DNA of 64,000 nt from Phycicoccus avicenniae (GCF_018139485.1 NZ_JAGSNF010000006.1:119928-183927), one strand, 5' to 3'. Positions 43,205 through 53,044 are shown, counted from the stretch's first letter. The notes: generated from the letters alone by a model not told the origin. Translations and numbers: made by a program.

Positions 43205-44362
43205 TCAGCGGGGGTCGGGCAGGAAGCCGGCCCGGCGCCGGGTGAGCGCGAGCAGCAGGTCGCGCTCCTGCTCCGCGGAGCCGGGGTGGGCGGCCCCGTG
43301 CTGCATCCGGCGGCGCAGCAGCGCGAGGTCGCTCGCCGCGTCCTGGAACGCGCGCATCGCACCGAGCGCGCCCGGTCCCCCGCTGGCGCGCGCCCAGGCC
43401 CGGGCCTGCCGACGACGCGCCATCGAGGAGAGCATCACGACCTCGCCGTGCGCCAACCAGCCCGCGTCGGCGTAGGGGTGGAGGAACCGCCCGATGAGGC
43501 GCCCCTCCTCGCGACGGGCCCACACGACGAAGGCCACGTAGGCGAAGAAGACCGGCATCCCCACGAGCAGGTACCCGACGAGGAAGCCGTTGCCGCCCGA
43601 GACCGCCGCGAGGTTCCACGCCCCGTGGGCGAGGACGGCCCCGACGTAGCCGAGCACCGGCGCCCCGACCCGGACGGTCCACGAGCGCGACGTCGCGGCC
43701 GCACCGACCCCCACCCCGACGAGGAGGGTGAACATCGGGTGGGCGAACGGCGAGAGCAGGCAGCGCAGCACGAAGGTCGCGGTGAGCGCCTCGTTGCCGC
43801 CCGTCGTGTACGCCTCGGCGAGGTACTGGACGTTCTCGGTGAAGGCGAACCCGGCGGCGCACACCCCGGCGTACACCATCCCGTCGGTGATGCCGTCGAA
43901 CTCTGCCCGCAGCAGCAGCCACACGAGGAGGACGAGCACGCCCTTGAGCGCCTCCTCGACGACCGGCGCGACGAGCACGGCGGTCGTCGCGAGCGCCGCG
44001 TCGGGGTCGCTCACCGTCCGCAGCACGGCCATCGCGCTCGTGTTGAAGACGGCCGCGACGAGCGTCGCGACGAGGGCACCCCAGAGGAAGGCCCCGACGA
44101 GGTAGCGCGTCGGCTCGGACTCGTACCGGTCGAGCCAGAGGAAGCTCGGGATGACGATCATGAGCGGGACGACCGCGACGACGAGCGCGAGCAGCACCGT
44201 CTGGGTCCCGAAGGTGGCGCCGAAGTAGCTCGCGACGACGAGGGCGACGACGAGGAAGCCGAGGGCCGCGACGCCGGTGACGACGAGGGAGCGCTGCGCC
44301 GACCGGGAGGTCCGTCCCGCCGCCGCCCCGCCGGACGGGGACCCGCGCCGCAGCCCGCTCAT
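43205..44362 (-). CDS. prsW: PrsW-type intramembrane metalloprotease
   Basis: This 385-residue protein has eight or so TM segments and the PrsW motifs: VVEEALKG (EExxK) in the middle, FAFTENVQY (FxxxE), FAHPMFT and LAHGAWN (His motifs). Family members cleave membrane anti-sigma factors in the membrane plane. A cytoplasmic tail of about 100 residues follows the last TM. The ATG at 44362 follows a -10 hexamer by 8 nt; the longer frame upstream runs antisense into orn. Confidence 0.88.
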   Translation of the reverse strand: MSGLRRGSPSGGAAAGRTSRSAQRSLVVTGVAALGFLVVALVVASYFGATFGTQTVLLALVVAVVPLMIVIPSFLWLDRYESEPTRYLVGAFLWGALVATLVAAVFNTSAMAVLRTVSDPDAALATTAVLVAPVVEEALKGVLVLLVWLLLRAEFDGITDGMVYAGVCAAGFAFTENVQYLAEAYTTGGNEALTATFVLRCLLSPFAHPMFTLLVGVGVGAAATSRSWTVRVGAPVLGYVGAVLAHGAWNLAAVSGGNGFLVGYLLVGMPVFFAYVAFVVWARREEGRLIGRFLHPYADAGWLAHGEVVMLSSMARRRQARAWARASGGPGALGAMRAFQDAASDLALLRRRMQHGAAHPGSAEQERDLLLALTRRRAGFLPDPR

Positions 44363-44370
44363 GGCCCCGA

Positions 44371-44376
44371 ACCCTA
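44371..44376 (-). promoter_or_regulatory. -10 hexamer of prsW
   Basis: On the minus strand TAGGGT lies 8 nt before the ATG at 44362. Confidence 0.4.
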
Positions 44377-44419
44377 GTGGCAGCCCGGGCGACGCGTGGC
44401 CCCCTCGCACACCGACCCC

Positions 44420-44425
44420 TAGCAT
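44420..44425 (+). promoter_or_regulatory. -10 hexamer of orn
   Basis: TAGCAT lies 7 nt before the ATG at 44433. This spacing favours that ATG over the one at 44424, which lies inside the hexamer. Confidence 0.5.
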
Positions 44426-44432
44426 GGCCCGC

Positions 44433-45080
44433 ATGTCGACGACCGGTGACCGTGCCCACAGCGACCGCATCGTGTGGATCGACTGCGAGATGACGGGGCT
44501 GTCGCTCGAGCACGACGCCCTCATCGAGGTCGCCGCGCTCGTCACCGACTTCGACCTCACCGTCCTCGGTGAGGGCGTCGACGTCGTCGTCCGTCCCCCC
44601 GACGCGGCCCTGGAGCAGATGAACGACTTCGTCCGCGACATGCACACGACCTCCGGGCTGCTGGACGAGCTCGCCGACGGGGTGTCGCTCGAGGAGGCCC
44701 AGGCGATGGTGCTCGAGCACGTCCGCGAGCACGCACCCGACGCCGGCAAGGCACCCCTCGGCGGCAACACCGTCGCCACCGACCGCGCCTTCCTCGCGCG
44801 GGACATGCCGGCGCTGGAGGAGCACCTGCACTACCGGATCATCGACGTCTCGTCGGTCAAGGAGCTCTCCCGCCGCTGGTTCCCCCGGGCCTACTTCGCC
44901 GCCCCGACGAAGGCCGGCGGCCACCGGGCCCTTGCCGACATCCGCGAGTCGATCGCCGAGCTGCGGTACTACCGCGAGGCCGTGTTCGTCCCCCGGCCCG
45001 GCAAGGGCACCGAGGAGCTGCGGGGCATCGCCGCCCGCCACGTCGTCGACCACGGCGGCGGCCCCGACGGCACGTCCTGA
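44433..45080 (+). CDS. orn: Oligoribonuclease
   Basis: This 215-residue 3'-5' exonuclease degrades two- to five-nucleotide RNAs and pGpG. It is a DEDDh enzyme: IDCEMTGL carries the first Asp and Glu (D17, E19), [10 protein letters not shown] the next Asp, and [11 protein letters not shown] the His and last Asp. The ATG at 44433 is chosen over 44424 by the leaderless promoter spacing. The stop lies inside a GC-rich inverted repeat. Confidence 0.95.
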   Translation: MSTTGDRAHSDRIVWIDCEMTGLSLEHDALIEVAALVTDFDLTVLGEGVDVVVRPPDAALEQMNDFVRDMHTTSGLLDELADGVSLEEAQAMVLEHVREHAPDAGKAPLGGNTVATDRAFLARDMPALEEHLHYRIIDVSSVKELSRRWFPRAYFAAPTKAGGHRALADIRESIAELRYYREAVFVPRPGKGTEELRGIAARHVVDHGGGPDGTS

Positions 45081-45101
45081 CGGCACGTCGACGGGGCCGC
45101 C
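45057..45101 (+). terminator. Inverted repeat at the end of orn
   Basis: GGCGGCCCCG (45057-45066) pairs with CGGGGCCGCC (45092-45101) and spans the stop codon. The 25-nt loop contains a short direct repeat. It may act as a 3' end signal for orn. Confidence 0.4.
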
Positions 45102-45195
45102 CGCCCCTGGTCCCGAGCACCCCCTCGGACCCGGTACGATGGTCCGCGCCACGGACGCCGCAGGTCCTCGACGCAGGACACGGGCGCCCGTCGTG

Positions 45196-45271
45196 GTGGG
45201 TGTAGCTCAGCTGGTAGAGCATCGCGTTGTGGTCGCGAGGGTCGCGGGTTCAAGTCCCGTCACTCACCCCA
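45196..45271 (+). tRNA. tRNA-His (anticodon GTG)
   Basis: A cloverleaf with acceptor GTGGGTG/CACTCAC and anticodon loop TTGTGGT. The base before it (G at 45195) is the expected G-1 pairing with C73. CCA is encoded at 45269-45271. Confidence 0.95.
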
Positions 45272-45279
45272 CGTCGAGT

Positions 45280-45312
45280 CGCCCCCGGCCCGCAGCAGCG
45301 GACCCGGGGGCG
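45280..45312 (+). terminator. Terminator-like hairpin after tRNA-His
   Basis: CGCCCCCGG (45280-45288) pairs with CCGGGGGCG (45304-45312) immediately after the tRNA. There is no T-tract, as is usual in such GC-rich genomes. Confidence 0.55.
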
Positions 45313-45377
45313 TCCGCGTGTCACGGCCGGGCGACCTCGTGGGCCGACGTCCAGGTCGGGTTGAGAGGATCACCCCC

Positions 45378-46025
45378 ATGTTCACCCGTCGGATGTCCAC
45401 CGCGGTCGCCGTCGTCGTCGTGGCGGCCGTCATCCTCGCGCTCGTCGCGTCGTTCCTGCCCGCCCTCGCGGCCCCGCGGCCCGCCGCGCTGCCGGCGCAC
45501 GCCCAGCTCCTCGGCTCGAGCCCGCAGGACGGGGCGAGCGTCGACACCGCTGACGAGGTCGTCCTGTCCTTCAACGAGGAGGTCGGCGAGGACTTCCTCC
45601 AGGTCGTCGTCGAGGGTCCCGACGGCGACGAGGCCGACGGCGCCGCCCGCGTGGACGGCCGCGACGTCGTCCAGCCCCTCGCCGCCGACCTGCCCGCGGG
45701 TGAGCACACCGTCACCTACCGCGTGGTGAGCGTCGACGGGCACCCCGTGTCCGGGAGCGTGACGTTCACGACGACGCAGGAGCCGGAGACGGCGGAGCCG
45801 ACTCCCTCGGCGGAGCCGTCGACGAGCGCCGCACCGTCCCCGTCGGCGTCCGCCGAGCCGACCCCCGAGGCCACGGCGACGACCTCCCCGGACACCGAGG
45901 AGACCGCCGCGACGTCCTCGGGCACCCCGGCGTGGCTGATCGTCTCCCTGCTCGTCCTGGCGCTGGCTCTCGTCGCCGTCACGGGCCTCGTCGTGCGCCG
46001 TGCCCGCGACCGGCAGGACGGCTGA
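45378..46025 (+). CDS. CopC-domain copper-binding protein, membrane anchored
   Basis: This 215-residue protein has a long signal peptide, a CopC beta-sandwich (HAQLLGSSPQDGASVDTADEVVLSFNEEV ... VVSVDGHPVSGSVTFTT), a Pro/Ser/Thr-rich linker of about 55 residues, and a C-terminal TM with a basic tail. If cleavage is after LPA, the mature N-terminal His and the His of DGHP would form the Cu(II) histidine-brace site. No CopD follows. The ATG at 45378 has GAGAGGA upstream. A role in periplasm-side copper binding is inferred from the family. Confidence 0.88.
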   Translation: MFTRRMSTAVAVVVVAAVILALVASFLPALAAPRPAALPAHAQLLGSSPQDGASVDTADEVVLSFNEEVGEDFLQVVVEGPDGDEADGAARVDGRDVVQPLAADLPAGEHTVTYRVVSVDGHPVSGSVTFTTTQEPETAEPTPSAEPSTSAAPSPSASAEPTPEATATTSPDTEETAATSSGTPAWLIVSLLVLALALVAVTGLVVRRARDRQDG

Positions 46026-46055
46026 GCCGATTTCGCGGCGGGGGTGCGGCGCTGC

Positions 46056-46061
46056 TAATCT
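46056..46061 (+). promoter_or_regulatory. Extended -10 of tRNA-Lys
   Basis: TGC-TAATCT is a good extended -10 that ends 9 nt before the first tRNA base. Confidence 0.5.
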
Positions 46062-46070
46062 CTCCGCTGC

Positions 46071-46145
<75 letters not shown>

Positions 46146-46151
46146 CCGCAG

Positions 46152-46199
46152 GACACGCGAGAGGCCCCCCGGGGAGATCCGGGGGGCCTCTCGCGTGTC
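46152..46199. terminator. Strong terminator hairpin after tRNA-Lys
   Basis: A perfect 21-bp stem (46152-46172 with 46179-46199) with a 6-nt loop is the strongest hairpin of the window. It lies between convergent units (tRNA-Lys and the DUF3618 gene), so it may act in both directions. Confidence 0.85.
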
Positions 46200-46209
46200 G
46201 AGGGCTCGG

Positions 46210-46470
46210 TCAGCGGCGCAGCACGCGCCAGGCGACGAGCCCGCCCACGACGGCGACGACCGCGACGGCGGCCGCGATGCGCTCGACGCGCAACTCCCCC
46301 TCGGGGGTCTGCACCGTGTCGGCGAAGCGGGCCCTGACCGACTCCACCTCCCGGGCCACGACGTTCTTCGGGCTCGCGGTCTCGACCAGCTGGTCGATGG
46401 TGCGCCCCAGCCGCTCACGGCGGGCGACGACCTCGGCCTCGAGGCCGGCGATGGACTGGTTCTCGCTCAT
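46210..46470 (-). CDS. DUF3618-domain membrane protein
   Basis: This 86-residue protein has the DUF3618 signature (LEAEVVARRERLGRTIDQLVETASPKNVV, residues about 9-37) followed by a single C-terminal TM (IAAAVAVVAVVGGLVAWRVL) and an Arg-Arg end. Such small proteins are common in actinobacteria and of unknown function. Its ATG overlaps the bcp stop by 4 nt, so it is co-translated with the peroxiredoxin. Confidence 0.88.
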   Translation of the reverse strand: MSENQSIAGLEAEVVARRERLGRTIDQLVETASPKNVVAREVESVRARFADTVQTPEGELRVERIAAAVAVVAVVGGLVAWRVLRR

Positions 46471-46955
46471 GACGCTCCGTCCGCTCGGTCCAGGCCCAGG
46501 TCGCGCCGCAGCTTGGCGACGTGCCCGGTGGCCTTGACGTTGTACCAGGCGTGGCTCACGGTGCCGTCCTCGTCGACGACGACGGTGCTGCGGATGACGC
46601 CCTCGACGACCTTGCCGTAGAGCGTCTTCTCGCCGAAGGCACCCCAGGCGGTCATGACGCTCTTGTCCCGGTCGGACAGCAGCGCGAGGGTCAGGGACTC
46701 CTTCTCGCGGAACCTCCCCAGCTTCTCGGGGGTGTCCGGCGAGATGCCGAGGACGGTGTAGCCGTCGCCCGCGAGCGACTCCAGCGACTCGCTGAAGTCG
46801 CACGCCTGCTTCGTGCAGCCGGGCGTCATCGCCGCCGGGTAGAAGTACACGATGACCTTCCGCCCGCGCAGGTCAGAGAGGGTCACGTCCTTCCCGGTGT
46901 CGTCGGGCAGGGTGAAGTCCGGTGCGGTGTCGCCGGCGGTGAGCCGCTCAGCCAC
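46467..46955 (-). CDS. bcp: Thiol peroxidase, Bcp-type peroxiredoxin
   Basis: This 162-residue 2-Cys peroxiredoxin reduces hydrogen peroxide and organic peroxides. The peroxidatic Cys is in TPGCT and the resolving Cys follows five residues later (PGCTKQACDF), the atypical Bcp arrangement. GISPDTPEKLGRF and LLSDRDKSVMTAWGAFGEK are Bcp landmarks. The GTG at 46955 has an excellent ribosome binding site (GAGGAGG). An operon with DUF3618 follows. Confidence 0.94.
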   Translation of the reverse strand: MAERLTAGDTAPDFTLPDDTGKDVTLSDLRGRKVIVYFYPAAMTPGCTKQACDFSESLESLAGDGYTVLGISPDTPEKLGRFREKESLTLALLSDRDKSVMTAWGAFGEKTLYGKVVEGVIRSTVVVDEDGTVSHAWYNVKATGHVAKLRRDLGLDRADGAS

Positions 46956-47035
46956 GGGTCCTCCTCGCGTCGTGGGTCGCTCGCGACCCAACCTACCGCG
47001 CCGGGCGGCGGCGCCCCGGACGGACCGGGGCCACG

Positions 47036-47117
47036 TGCGCAAGGCGGGACTCGAACCCGCACACCCGAAGGCACCAGGACCTAAACCTGGCGCGTCTGCC
47101 AGTTCCGCCACTTGCGC
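47036..47117 (-). tRNA. tRNA-Leu (anticodon TAG)
   Basis: An 82-nt gene with a long variable arm, acceptor GCGCAAG/CTTGCGC, anticodon stem CCAGG/CCTGG and loop TTTAGGT. CCA is not encoded. Confidence 0.95.
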
Positions 47118-47128
47118 GTGGCGCGAGT

Positions 47129-47770
47129 CTAGGTCGTCGGCGCCAGGACCTCGCGCAGCACCGACGCGAGGGCGCGGAACGCCTCGCCGCGGTGGGAGAT
47201 CGCGTTCTTCTCGACGTCCGTGTACTCCGCGAGGGTGCGCCGGTCCCCGTCCGGCACGAAGACGGGGTCGTAGCCGAAGCCGTTCGTCCCGCGGGGCTCG
47301 CGGACGATCCGCCCGGTGACGCGGCCCTCGACGCCCTCGACGCGCCCTCCCGGCAGGGCGAGGACCGCCGCACAGACGAACGCGGCACCGCGGTGCTCGT
47401 CCGGCACGTCGGCGACCTGCTCGAGGAGCAGCGCCAGGTTGGCCCGGTCCACGTCGGCCCGGGCGGCGCCGGCCCCCGCGTGCGAGCCGGACCAGCGGGC
47501 CGAGAACACCCCTGGCGACCCGCCGAGCACGTCGACGGCGAGGCCGGAGTCGTCGGCGACCGCGGGCATCCCGGTGGCCTCGGCGAGCGCGACCGCCTTC
47601 AGCCGGGCGTTGCCCAGGAAGGTCACCTCGGTCTCCGGGACCTCGGGGGCGCCGTCGATGTCCCCGGCCCCGACGATCTCGAGCCGGAGGGCCTCGACGG
47701 TGTCGGCGAGGATCTGCCGCAGCTCGTGGACCTTGTGCTCGTTGCGGGTCGCGAGGACGAGGCGGGTCAC
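47129..47770 (-). CDS. rdgB: Non-canonical purine NTP pyrophosphatase (RdgB/HAM1)
   Basis: This 213-residue enzyme removes dITP, XTP and ITP from the nucleotide pool. The family N-terminus [40 protein letters not shown] near residue 70 and the C-terminal [13 protein letters not shown] and [10 protein letters not shown] segments are all present. Its ATG overlaps the rph stop by 4 nt, giving the common rph-rdgB operon. Confidence 0.96.
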   Translation of the reverse strand: MTRLVLATRNEHKVHELRQILADTVEALRLEIVGAGDIDGAPEVPETEVTFLGNARLKAVALAEATGMPAVADDSGLAVDVLGGSPGVFSARWSGSHAGAGAARADVDRANLALLLEQVADVPDEHRGAAFVCAAVLALPGGRVEGVEGRVTGRIVREPRGTNGFGYDPVFVPDGDRRTLAEYTDVEKNAISHRGEAFRALASVLREVLAPTT

Positions 47771-48513
47771 AGGACGCGCTCGCGGGCCGGGGCGTCGAGG
47801 GCCTCCTGCTGGCGGCGGGTCAGCTCGGCGCAGCCGTCGGTCGCGAGGTCGAGCAGCCGGTCCAGGAGCGCCCGATCGAAGGCGGCGCCCTCGGCGGTGC
47901 CCTGCACCTCGACGAAGGCTCCCTCACCGGTCATGACGACGTTCATGTCGGTCTCGGCGGTGGAGTCCTCGGGGTAGTCGAGGTCGCACACGGCCTCGCC
48001 CGCGACGACGCCGACGCTCACGGCCGCGAGGGACCCGGTGAGCGGCTCGGCGGACGGGGCGATCAGGCCTCGTGCCCTGGCGTCGGCGACGGCGTCGACG
48101 AGCGCGACGTAGGCCCCCGTGATGGCCGCGGTCCGGGTGCCGCCGTCGGCCTGGAGGACGTCGCAGTCGACGACGATCGTGTTCTCGCCGAGGGCCTTCG
48201 TGTCGACGACGGCCCGCAGGCTGCGGCCGATGAGCCGGCTGATCTCGTGCGTGCGCCCGCCGACCTTGCCCTTGCGGGACTCGCGGTCGCCGCGGGTGTT
48301 CGTCGAGCGCGGGAGCATCTCGTACTCGCCGGTGACCCAGCCCGTCCCCCGCCCCTTGAGCCAGCGCGGGACGCCCTCGGTGAAGGAGGCCGCGCAGAGC
48401 ACCCGGGTGCGCCCGAACTCGACGAGGACGCTGCCCTCGGCGTGGTCGAGCCAGTTGCGGGTGATCCGCACCTCGCGGAGCTGCTGGGGGGTGCGTCCGT
48501 CGTGTCGCGTCAT
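47767..48513 (-). CDS. rph: Ribonuclease PH
   Basis: This 248-residue phosphorolytic 3'-5' exoribonuclease trims tRNA precursors. It has [25 protein letters not shown], the RNase PH signature with the phosphate-binding Arg residues, followed by [15 protein letters not shown] and [19 protein letters not shown]. The ATG at 48513 is leaderless. Operon: rph-rdgB. Confidence 0.96.
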   Translation of the reverse strand: MTRHDGRTPQQLREVRITRNWLDHAEGSVLVEFGRTRVLCAASFTEGVPRWLKGRGTGWVTGEYEMLPRSTNTRGDRESRKGKVGGRTHEISRLIGRSLRAVVDTKALGENTIVVDCDVLQADGGTRTAAITGAYVALVDAVADARARGLIAPSAEPLTGSLAAVSVGVVAGEAVCDLDYPEDSTAETDMNVVMTGEGAFVEVQGTAEGAAFDRALLDRLLDLATDGCAELTRRQQEALDAPARERVL

Positions 48514-48519
48514 GGCTGC

Positions 48520-48525
48520 AGGCTA
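48520..48525 (-). promoter_or_regulatory. -10 hexamer of rph-rdgB
   Basis: On the minus strand TAGCCT lies 6 nt before the ATG at 48513. Confidence 0.5.
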
Positions 48526-48555
48526 TCGACGCCCGCCGACGGGCCACCCGCCCGG

Positions 48556-49818
48556 TCAGCGGTCGGCGTGCTCCGGCGGCCACACGACGCGGAAGCGCTC
48601 GAAGCAGACCTCGACGTCGTCGGAGAAGGACATGCCGAGCCGTTCGCAGGAGCGGGCGAAGTACCGGCGGTGGCCGTCGAGCCACGTCGCGAGCGTCCGG
48701 TCGTACTCCCCCTCGTCCCACGCGAACCGCTCGTCGACGCTCGAGAGCGGGCCGACCCGCAGCTCGGTGGACCGCAGGACGACCCGCGGGGTGCCGGAGC
48801 CGTCGCACACGATCCAGTGGCCGCCCACCCGCGGCAGGGGCTCCCCCTCCGCGAGGTACTCCGCGACGAGCCCGGCCGTCGCCCGCTTCGTCCCGCCGAG
48901 GACGAACGCGAGCAGCTCGTCGGCGAGCTCCGGGGAGTCGCCGAACCACTCGACGGCGAGGTGGTCCTCGTCGGCCGTGCCCGGCGCCGCGGAGCGGTAG
49001 GCGGCGAACATGGCCTCGGCGGCCTCCCGGTCGACCGGGTCCGCCTCTCCCGGGACCTCGAGGACGTCGCCGGCGCGGGCGACCTCGACCCGCCCGGGCC
49101 AGACCCGTGCGGCCTGCGCCCGGCACTCCTCGCGGTCGTTCCACGCCGGGATGTGGGTGAGGACGAGCCGGCCGACCCCACCCGCACGGACCGCGGCGGT
49201 CGCGGCCCGGGTCGCGGTGAGATGGATGCCGCGGGCCCCGTCGCGACCCTCGACGAACGCGGCGTCGAGCAGGGCGAGGTCGGCGCCGGCGAGCAGCGGG
49301 TCCAGGGCCGGGCAGTCGTCGGTGTCCCCCGTGAAGGCCAGCACCCCGCCGTCGGCCTCGACCCGGTAGCCGTACGCCTCGACGGGGTGCTCGACGGCGA
49401 ACGGGGTGAGCGTGAACGGCCCGACGGTGAAGGTGTCGCGGTCGGTGACCGGCCGGATCTCGAACTCGCCCTCCATCCCGCCCGGCTCGAGGCCGTGGTA
49501 CATGAGCGCGAGCCGCTCAGCCGTCGCGGACGGGCCGTGCACCGGCAGCCGCCGCGGCAGCGGCCCGGCAGGGCGGTAGCGCCGGGTGACGTAGAGGCCG
49601 AGGAGGTCGGCGCAGTGGTCGGGGTGGAGGTGGCTGAGGACGACGGCGTCGAGGTCGTCGAGGGCGACGTGGCGCTGCAGCGGACCGAGGGCGCCGCTGC
49701 CGAGGTCGAGCAGGACGTTCCACGTGCGGCCCGCGTGCTCGGCCTGGACGAGGTAGGAGGATGCGGGCGAGTCCGGGCCGGCGAAGGACCCCGAGCAGCC
49801 GACGACGGTGACCCTCAT
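48556..49818 (-). CDS. Fusion of metallo-beta-lactamase hydrolase and ASCH domain
   Basis: This 420-residue protein is one uninterrupted frame. Residues 1-258 are an MBL-fold hydrolase of the ElaC/cyclic-nucleotide-phosphodiesterase type, with [11 protein letters not shown] (HxHxDH), [11 protein letters not shown] and LTHIPAWND metal motifs. Actinobacterial homologues of this part normally stand alone beside murI and rph and have been linked to cyclic-AMP or RNA hydrolysis. Residues 260-420 form an ASCH domain ([74 protein letters not shown]), an RNA-binding or nuclease fold. The ATG at 49818 overlaps the murI stop. Confidence 0.9.
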   Translation of the reverse strand: MRVTVVGCSGSFAGPDSPASSYLVQAEHAGRTWNVLLDLGSGALGPLQRHVALDDLDAVVLSHLHPDHCADLLGLYVTRRYRPAGPLPRRLPVHGPSATAERLALMYHGLEPGGMEGEFEIRPVTDRDTFTVGPFTLTPFAVEHPVEAYGYRVEADGGVLAFTGDTDDCPALDPLLAGADLALLDAAFVEGRDGARGIHLTATRAATAAVRAGGVGRLVLTHIPAWNDREECRAQAARVWPGRVEVARAGDVLEVPGEADPVDREAAEAMFAAYRSAAPGTADEDHLAVEWFGDSPELADELLAFVLGGTKRATAGLVAEYLAEGEPLPRVGGHWIVCDGSGTPRVVLRSTELRVGPLSSVDERFAWDEGEYDRTLATWLDGHRRYFARSCERLGMSFSDDVEVCFERFRVVWPPEHADR

Positions 49819-50642
49819 GCGATCCCCGCCCGGACGACCGCCGGCGGCGAGACGAAGACCGGCTCGACGCTCGAGCCGACGCCGAGGAAGCGGACGGCGA
49901 GGCGGCGGAACTCCTCGGTGTCGCCCGTCGTCGTGAACCCGTGGCTCGGCGGGGGCAGGTCGTCGGGGCGCAGCAGGTCGGCGTCGGCGAGCACCCGGTA
50001 GACGTCCTTGGCGGTCTCCTCCGCCGACGACACGAGCGTGACGTCCTCGCCCATGACGTAGGAGATGACCCCGGTGAGCAGCGGGTAGTGGGTGCAGCCG
50101 AGGACGACGGTGTCGACGCCGTGGTCGCGCAGCGGGTCGAGGTACCCGTGGGCGACGGAGACGAGCTCCGGACCGCCGGTGACGCCCGCCTCGACGAACT
50201 CGACGAAGCGCGGGCACGGGGTGCTCGTGACGTCGAGGTGCGGAGCGGCGGCGAAGGCGTCGAGGTAGGCCCCGGACTGGTGGGTGCCGCGGGTGGAGAT
50301 GACGGCGACCCGGCCGGCGCGGGTCGCGGCGACGGCACGGCGCACCGCCGGCCGGATGACCTCGACGACGGGGACGTCGTACCGCTCGCGGGCGTCGTGG
50401 AGCACGGCGGCGCTCGCGGTGTTGCAGGCGATGACGAGGACCTTGACGCCGTGGTCGACGAGCCGGTCGAGGCACTGGAGCGCGAACTCGCGGGTCTGGG
50501 CGATCGGGCGGGGCCCGTACGGCGCGCGGGCGGTGTCGCCGAAGTAGGCGACCGACTCGTGGGGCAGCTGGTCGAGGATCGCCCGCATCACGGTGAGCCC
50601 GCCGTAGCCGGAGTCGAAGACCCCGATGGGAGAGTCGGTCAC
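49815..50642 (-). CDS. murI: Glutamate racemase
   Basis: This 275-residue enzyme makes D-glutamate for peptidoglycan. Both catalytic cysteines are in place, ACNTASA near residue 74 and GCTHYPLL near 185, together with [11 protein letters not shown] at the N-terminus. The GTG at 50642 is leaderless. It overlaps the MBL-ASCH gene by 4 nt. Confidence 0.96.
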   Translation of the reverse strand: MTDSPIGVFDSGYGGLTVMRAILDQLPHESVAYFGDTARAPYGPRPIAQTREFALQCLDRLVDHGVKVLVIACNTASAAVLHDARERYDVPVVEVIRPAVRRAVAATRAGRVAVISTRGTHQSGAYLDAFAAAPHLDVTSTPCPRFVEFVEAGVTGGPELVSVAHGYLDPLRDHGVDTVVLGCTHYPLLTGVISYVMGEDVTLVSSAEETAKDVYRVLADADLLRPDDLPPPSHGFTTTGDTEEFRRLAVRFLGVGSSVEPVFVSPPAVVRAGIA

Positions 50643-50649
50643 GAGGGAA

Positions 50650-50655
50650 ACCGTA
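50650..50655 (-). promoter_or_regulatory. -10 hexamer of the murI operon
   Basis: On the minus strand TACGGT lies 7 nt before the GTG at 50642. Confidence 0.5.
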
Positions 50656-50693
50656 CGACAGCCGACCGACCGGGCACCGTGACGCAGGTCGCG

Positions 50694-51293
50694 TCAGTCA
50701 CCGAGCAGGGCGGAGGCGAGGGTCTCCTGCAACCAGGTGAGGAAGTCGTAGACGCCGAGCATCGCCGTGAGGGGGTCGGTCGCGTCGAGGCGGTCCACCC
50801 GCGCCTCGAGGAGGTCGAGGTCCTCGTCGCTCTCGAGGCCGAGCCGGTCGCCGAGCACGAGCCGGACGTCGGTGAGCGCGGTGAGGAACAGCGGCGCCTC
50901 GGCGGCGTCGAGGGTGACGTCGTCGCCACCGCGCAGGGCCGCGGCGGCGGTCGTCAGCGCCCGGGCCTTGCGGTCGCGCAGGCCGCCCTCGGTGAGCCGG
51001 CGGAACTCGGCGGCGGCGTCGGCGTCGTCGCGGTGCGCCGTCGGCAGCAAGCGGTCCAGCGCCGGGTCGCGGGGGACGTCCGGGACGTCGCTCGCCCCGG
51101 TGTCGTCCCCGAAGGTCATCCCCGCGACGACGGCGTCGAAGGAGTCGTCGCCGGTGCTCGTCCGGGCCGGCGGGGCGAGCAGCTCGGCGACCTGGCCCAT
51201 GAGGTCGCCGACGATCGCCCGCTCGTCCTCGTCGAGCGAGGCGACGTAGCGGACGCCGTCGCCGCGACCCCGGCGGCGGAAGGCGCGGGCCAT
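50694..51293 (-). CDS. DUF2017-domain protein
   Basis: This 199-residue protein has a basic N-terminus and the helical DUF2017 body (LDEDERAIVGDLMGQVAELL; FRRLTEGGLRDRKARALTTAAAAL; AMLGVYDFLTWLQETLASAL). It is found next to clpS in most actinobacteria; its function is unknown, and a role in ClpS/ClpCP-linked proteolysis is suggested only by this linkage. The ATG overlaps the clpS stop by one base (TGATG). Confidence 0.9.
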   Translation of the reverse strand: MARAFRRRGRGDGVRYVASLDEDERAIVGDLMGQVAELLAPPARTSTGDDSFDAVVAGMTFGDDTGASDVPDVPRDPALDRLLPTAHRDDADAAAEFRRLTEGGLRDRKARALTTAAAALRGGDDVTLDAAEAPLFLTALTDVRLVLGDRLGLESDEDLDLLEARVDRLDATDPLTAMLGVYDFLTWLQETLASALLGD

Positions 51294-51583
51294 CAGCCGT
51301 CCTTCCGGAAGGTCGCCCAGAGGCCGTAGCCGTGGAGCGCCTCGGTGTCGGCCTCCATCGCCTCCCGGGTGCCGTTGGAGACGACGGCCCGCCCCTCGGT
51401 GTGGACGAGCATCATGAGCTTCTCGGCCTTCGCCCGGTCGTACCCGAAGTGCTGCTGGAGCACGAACGTCACGTACGACATGAGGTTGACCGGGTCGTTC
51501 CACACGATCGTCACCCACGGGGTGTCCGGGGCCACGTCCCCCTCGGGGGTCACGACCTCCTCGGTCACGGGCGCGAGCGACAC
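51293..51583 (-). CDS. clpS: ATP-dependent Clp protease adaptor ClpS
   Basis: This 96-residue adaptor delivers N-end-rule substrates to ClpC/ClpA. The family stretch [59 protein letters not shown] is complete, with the N-degron pocket residues Asn-Asp and the Met. The GTG at 51583 (V-S-L-A-P) is preferred because a -10 hexamer lies 7 nt upstream. DUF2017 follows. Confidence 0.94.
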   Translation of the reverse strand: MSLAPVTEEVVTPEGDVAPDTPWVTIVWNDPVNLMSYVTFVLQQHFGYDRAKAEKLMMLVHTEGRAVVSNGTREAMEADTEALHGYGLWATFRKDG

Positions 51584-51590
51584 GGCACCC

Positions 51591-51596
51591 AGGATA
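51591..51596 (-). promoter_or_regulatory. -10 hexamer of clpS
   Basis: On the minus strand TATCCT lies 7 nt before the GTG at 51583. Confidence 0.5.
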
Positions 51597-51611
51597 GGAG
51601 GCGGTCGACGG

Positions 51612-52850
51612 TCAGGAGCGACCGCGGTTCCAGGACCCCGCGTACTGCCCGTCGTCGACGGCCCGGCCGGCCTCGCCGAGGTCCAGCGGACGGAAGGTGT
51701 CGACCATGACGGCGAGCTCGTCGAACGCCTCGGCACCGATCGAGGCCTCGGACGCACCGGGCTGAGGGCCGTGGGCGTGCCCGCCCGGGTGGACCGTGAC
51801 CGAGCCCTTGCCGATGCCGGAGCCCTTGCGCGCCTCGTAGTCGCCGTCGACGTAGAACATGATCTCGTCGCTGTCGACGTTCGAGTGGTAGTACGGCACG
51901 GGGATGGCGAGCGGGTGGTAGTCGACCTTGCGCGGCACGAAGTTGCAGATGACGAAGTTCCAGCCCTCGAAGACCTGGTGCACGGGCGGCGGCTGGTGCA
52001 CCCGGCCGGTGATCGGCTCGAAGTCGGCGACGTTGAAGGCGTACGGGTAGAGGCACCCGTCCCAGCCGACGACGTCGAGCGGGTGGAACGGCAGCTCGTG
52101 GACGGTGCCGCCGATGCCGCCGGGACCGTTCCCGCGGTGCTTGATGTAGACCTCGGCCTCGTCGCTCGCCTTCTCACCGACGTCCTCGGCGAGGAGCGGA
52201 CCCTGCGGCGGGCGCAGGTCGCGCTCGCAGTACGGGGCGTGCTCCAGGAGCTGGCCGTACTTGCTGAGGTAGCGCTTCGGCGGCGAGATGTGGCTGTTGG
52301 CCTCGATGGCGTAGGCGCGCAGCGGGTCCTTCGTCGACCGCCGCGGGATCCAGCGGTGGGTCGTCGCACGCGGGATGACGAGGTAGTCGCCCTCGGCGAC
52401 GTCGAACGCTCCGAAGACGGTCTCGACCCGCGCCCTGCCGCGCTCGACGTAGACGCACTCGTCGCCGACGCCGTTGCGGTACCAGGGGCTCGGGGCGCCC
52501 GCGACGACGTAGGAGATGCGCACGTCGCCGTTGCCGAGGACGAGCCGCCGGCCGGTGACGACGTCGGTGGTCTTGACGTCCTTCGCGGCGAAGAGGTCGT
52601 GGAGCTTCAGGTGCCGCGGCTGGAGCGGGTGGTTCGGGACGGTGCTGAGGTCCCCGGGGGTCCACTCGCGGGCGCCGGCGATCGTCGAGGGGATGTTGCG
52701 GTGGTAGAGCAGGCTCGAGTCGCTGCTGAAGCCCTCCTCGCCCATGAGCTCCTCGTAGTAGAGCTCACCCTGCTTCCCGCGGCCCGCGGGGCGCCGGTGC
52801 TGGGTGTGCCGCTTCGGCGGGATGCTGCCCATCGCCTGGTAGTACGCCAC
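51612..52850 (-). CDS. hmgA: Homogentisate 1,2-dioxygenase
   Basis: This 412-residue Fe(II) enzyme opens homogentisate to maleylacetoacetate in tyrosine catabolism. The metal ligands can be placed in [26 protein letters not shown] (His near 320 and Glu near 326) and [15 protein letters not shown] (His near 356). [31 protein letters not shown] is highly typical. The GTG at 52850 has GGAGAAG upstream. It lies about 5 kb from fahA and 8 kb from HPPD. Confidence 0.95.
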   Translation of the reverse strand: MAYYQAMGSIPPKRHTQHRRPAGRGKQGELYYEELMGEEGFSSDSSLLYHRNIPSTIAGAREWTPGDLSTVPNHPLQPRHLKLHDLFAAKDVKTTDVVTGRRLVLGNGDVRISYVVAGAPSPWYRNGVGDECVYVERGRARVETVFGAFDVAEGDYLVIPRATTHRWIPRRSTKDPLRAYAIEANSHISPPKRYLSKYGQLLEHAPYCERDLRPPQGPLLAEDVGEKASDEAEVYIKHRGNGPGGIGGTVHELPFHPLDVVGWDGCLYPYAFNVADFEPITGRVHQPPPVHQVFEGWNFVICNFVPRKVDYHPLAIPVPYYHSNVDSDEIMFYVDGDYEARKGSGIGKGSVTVHPGGHAHGPQPGASEASIGAEAFDELAVMVDTFRPLDLGEAGRAVDDGQYAGSWNRGRS

Positions 52851-53044
52851 GGTTCTTCTCCACCTCGCTGTGGGGTCGAAGGCCTCGGTGCTGTCCCCGT
52901 CACCCTAGGGGCGCCGGTCGCGCGGTGGCACCTCCTCGCGTGCGGCCGGGTCACAGTGGTCAGTCTGCGCAGGCGCGCCGGAGTCTGGCCGGGCAACCTG
53001 TGCAGTGGGACAATCCGAGGGGTCGAGGGTGAGGAGGGTCGGTC

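Noticed and set aside
45057..45101. A riboswitch between orn and tRNA-His.
   Set aside because: Only a long-loop inverted repeat is seen; no conserved aptamer core is recognisable.
49030..49070. A frameshift artefact joining MBL and ASCH.
   Set aside because: The frame is continuous with good codon bias and a sensible linker; I keep it as a true fusion while noting how to test it.
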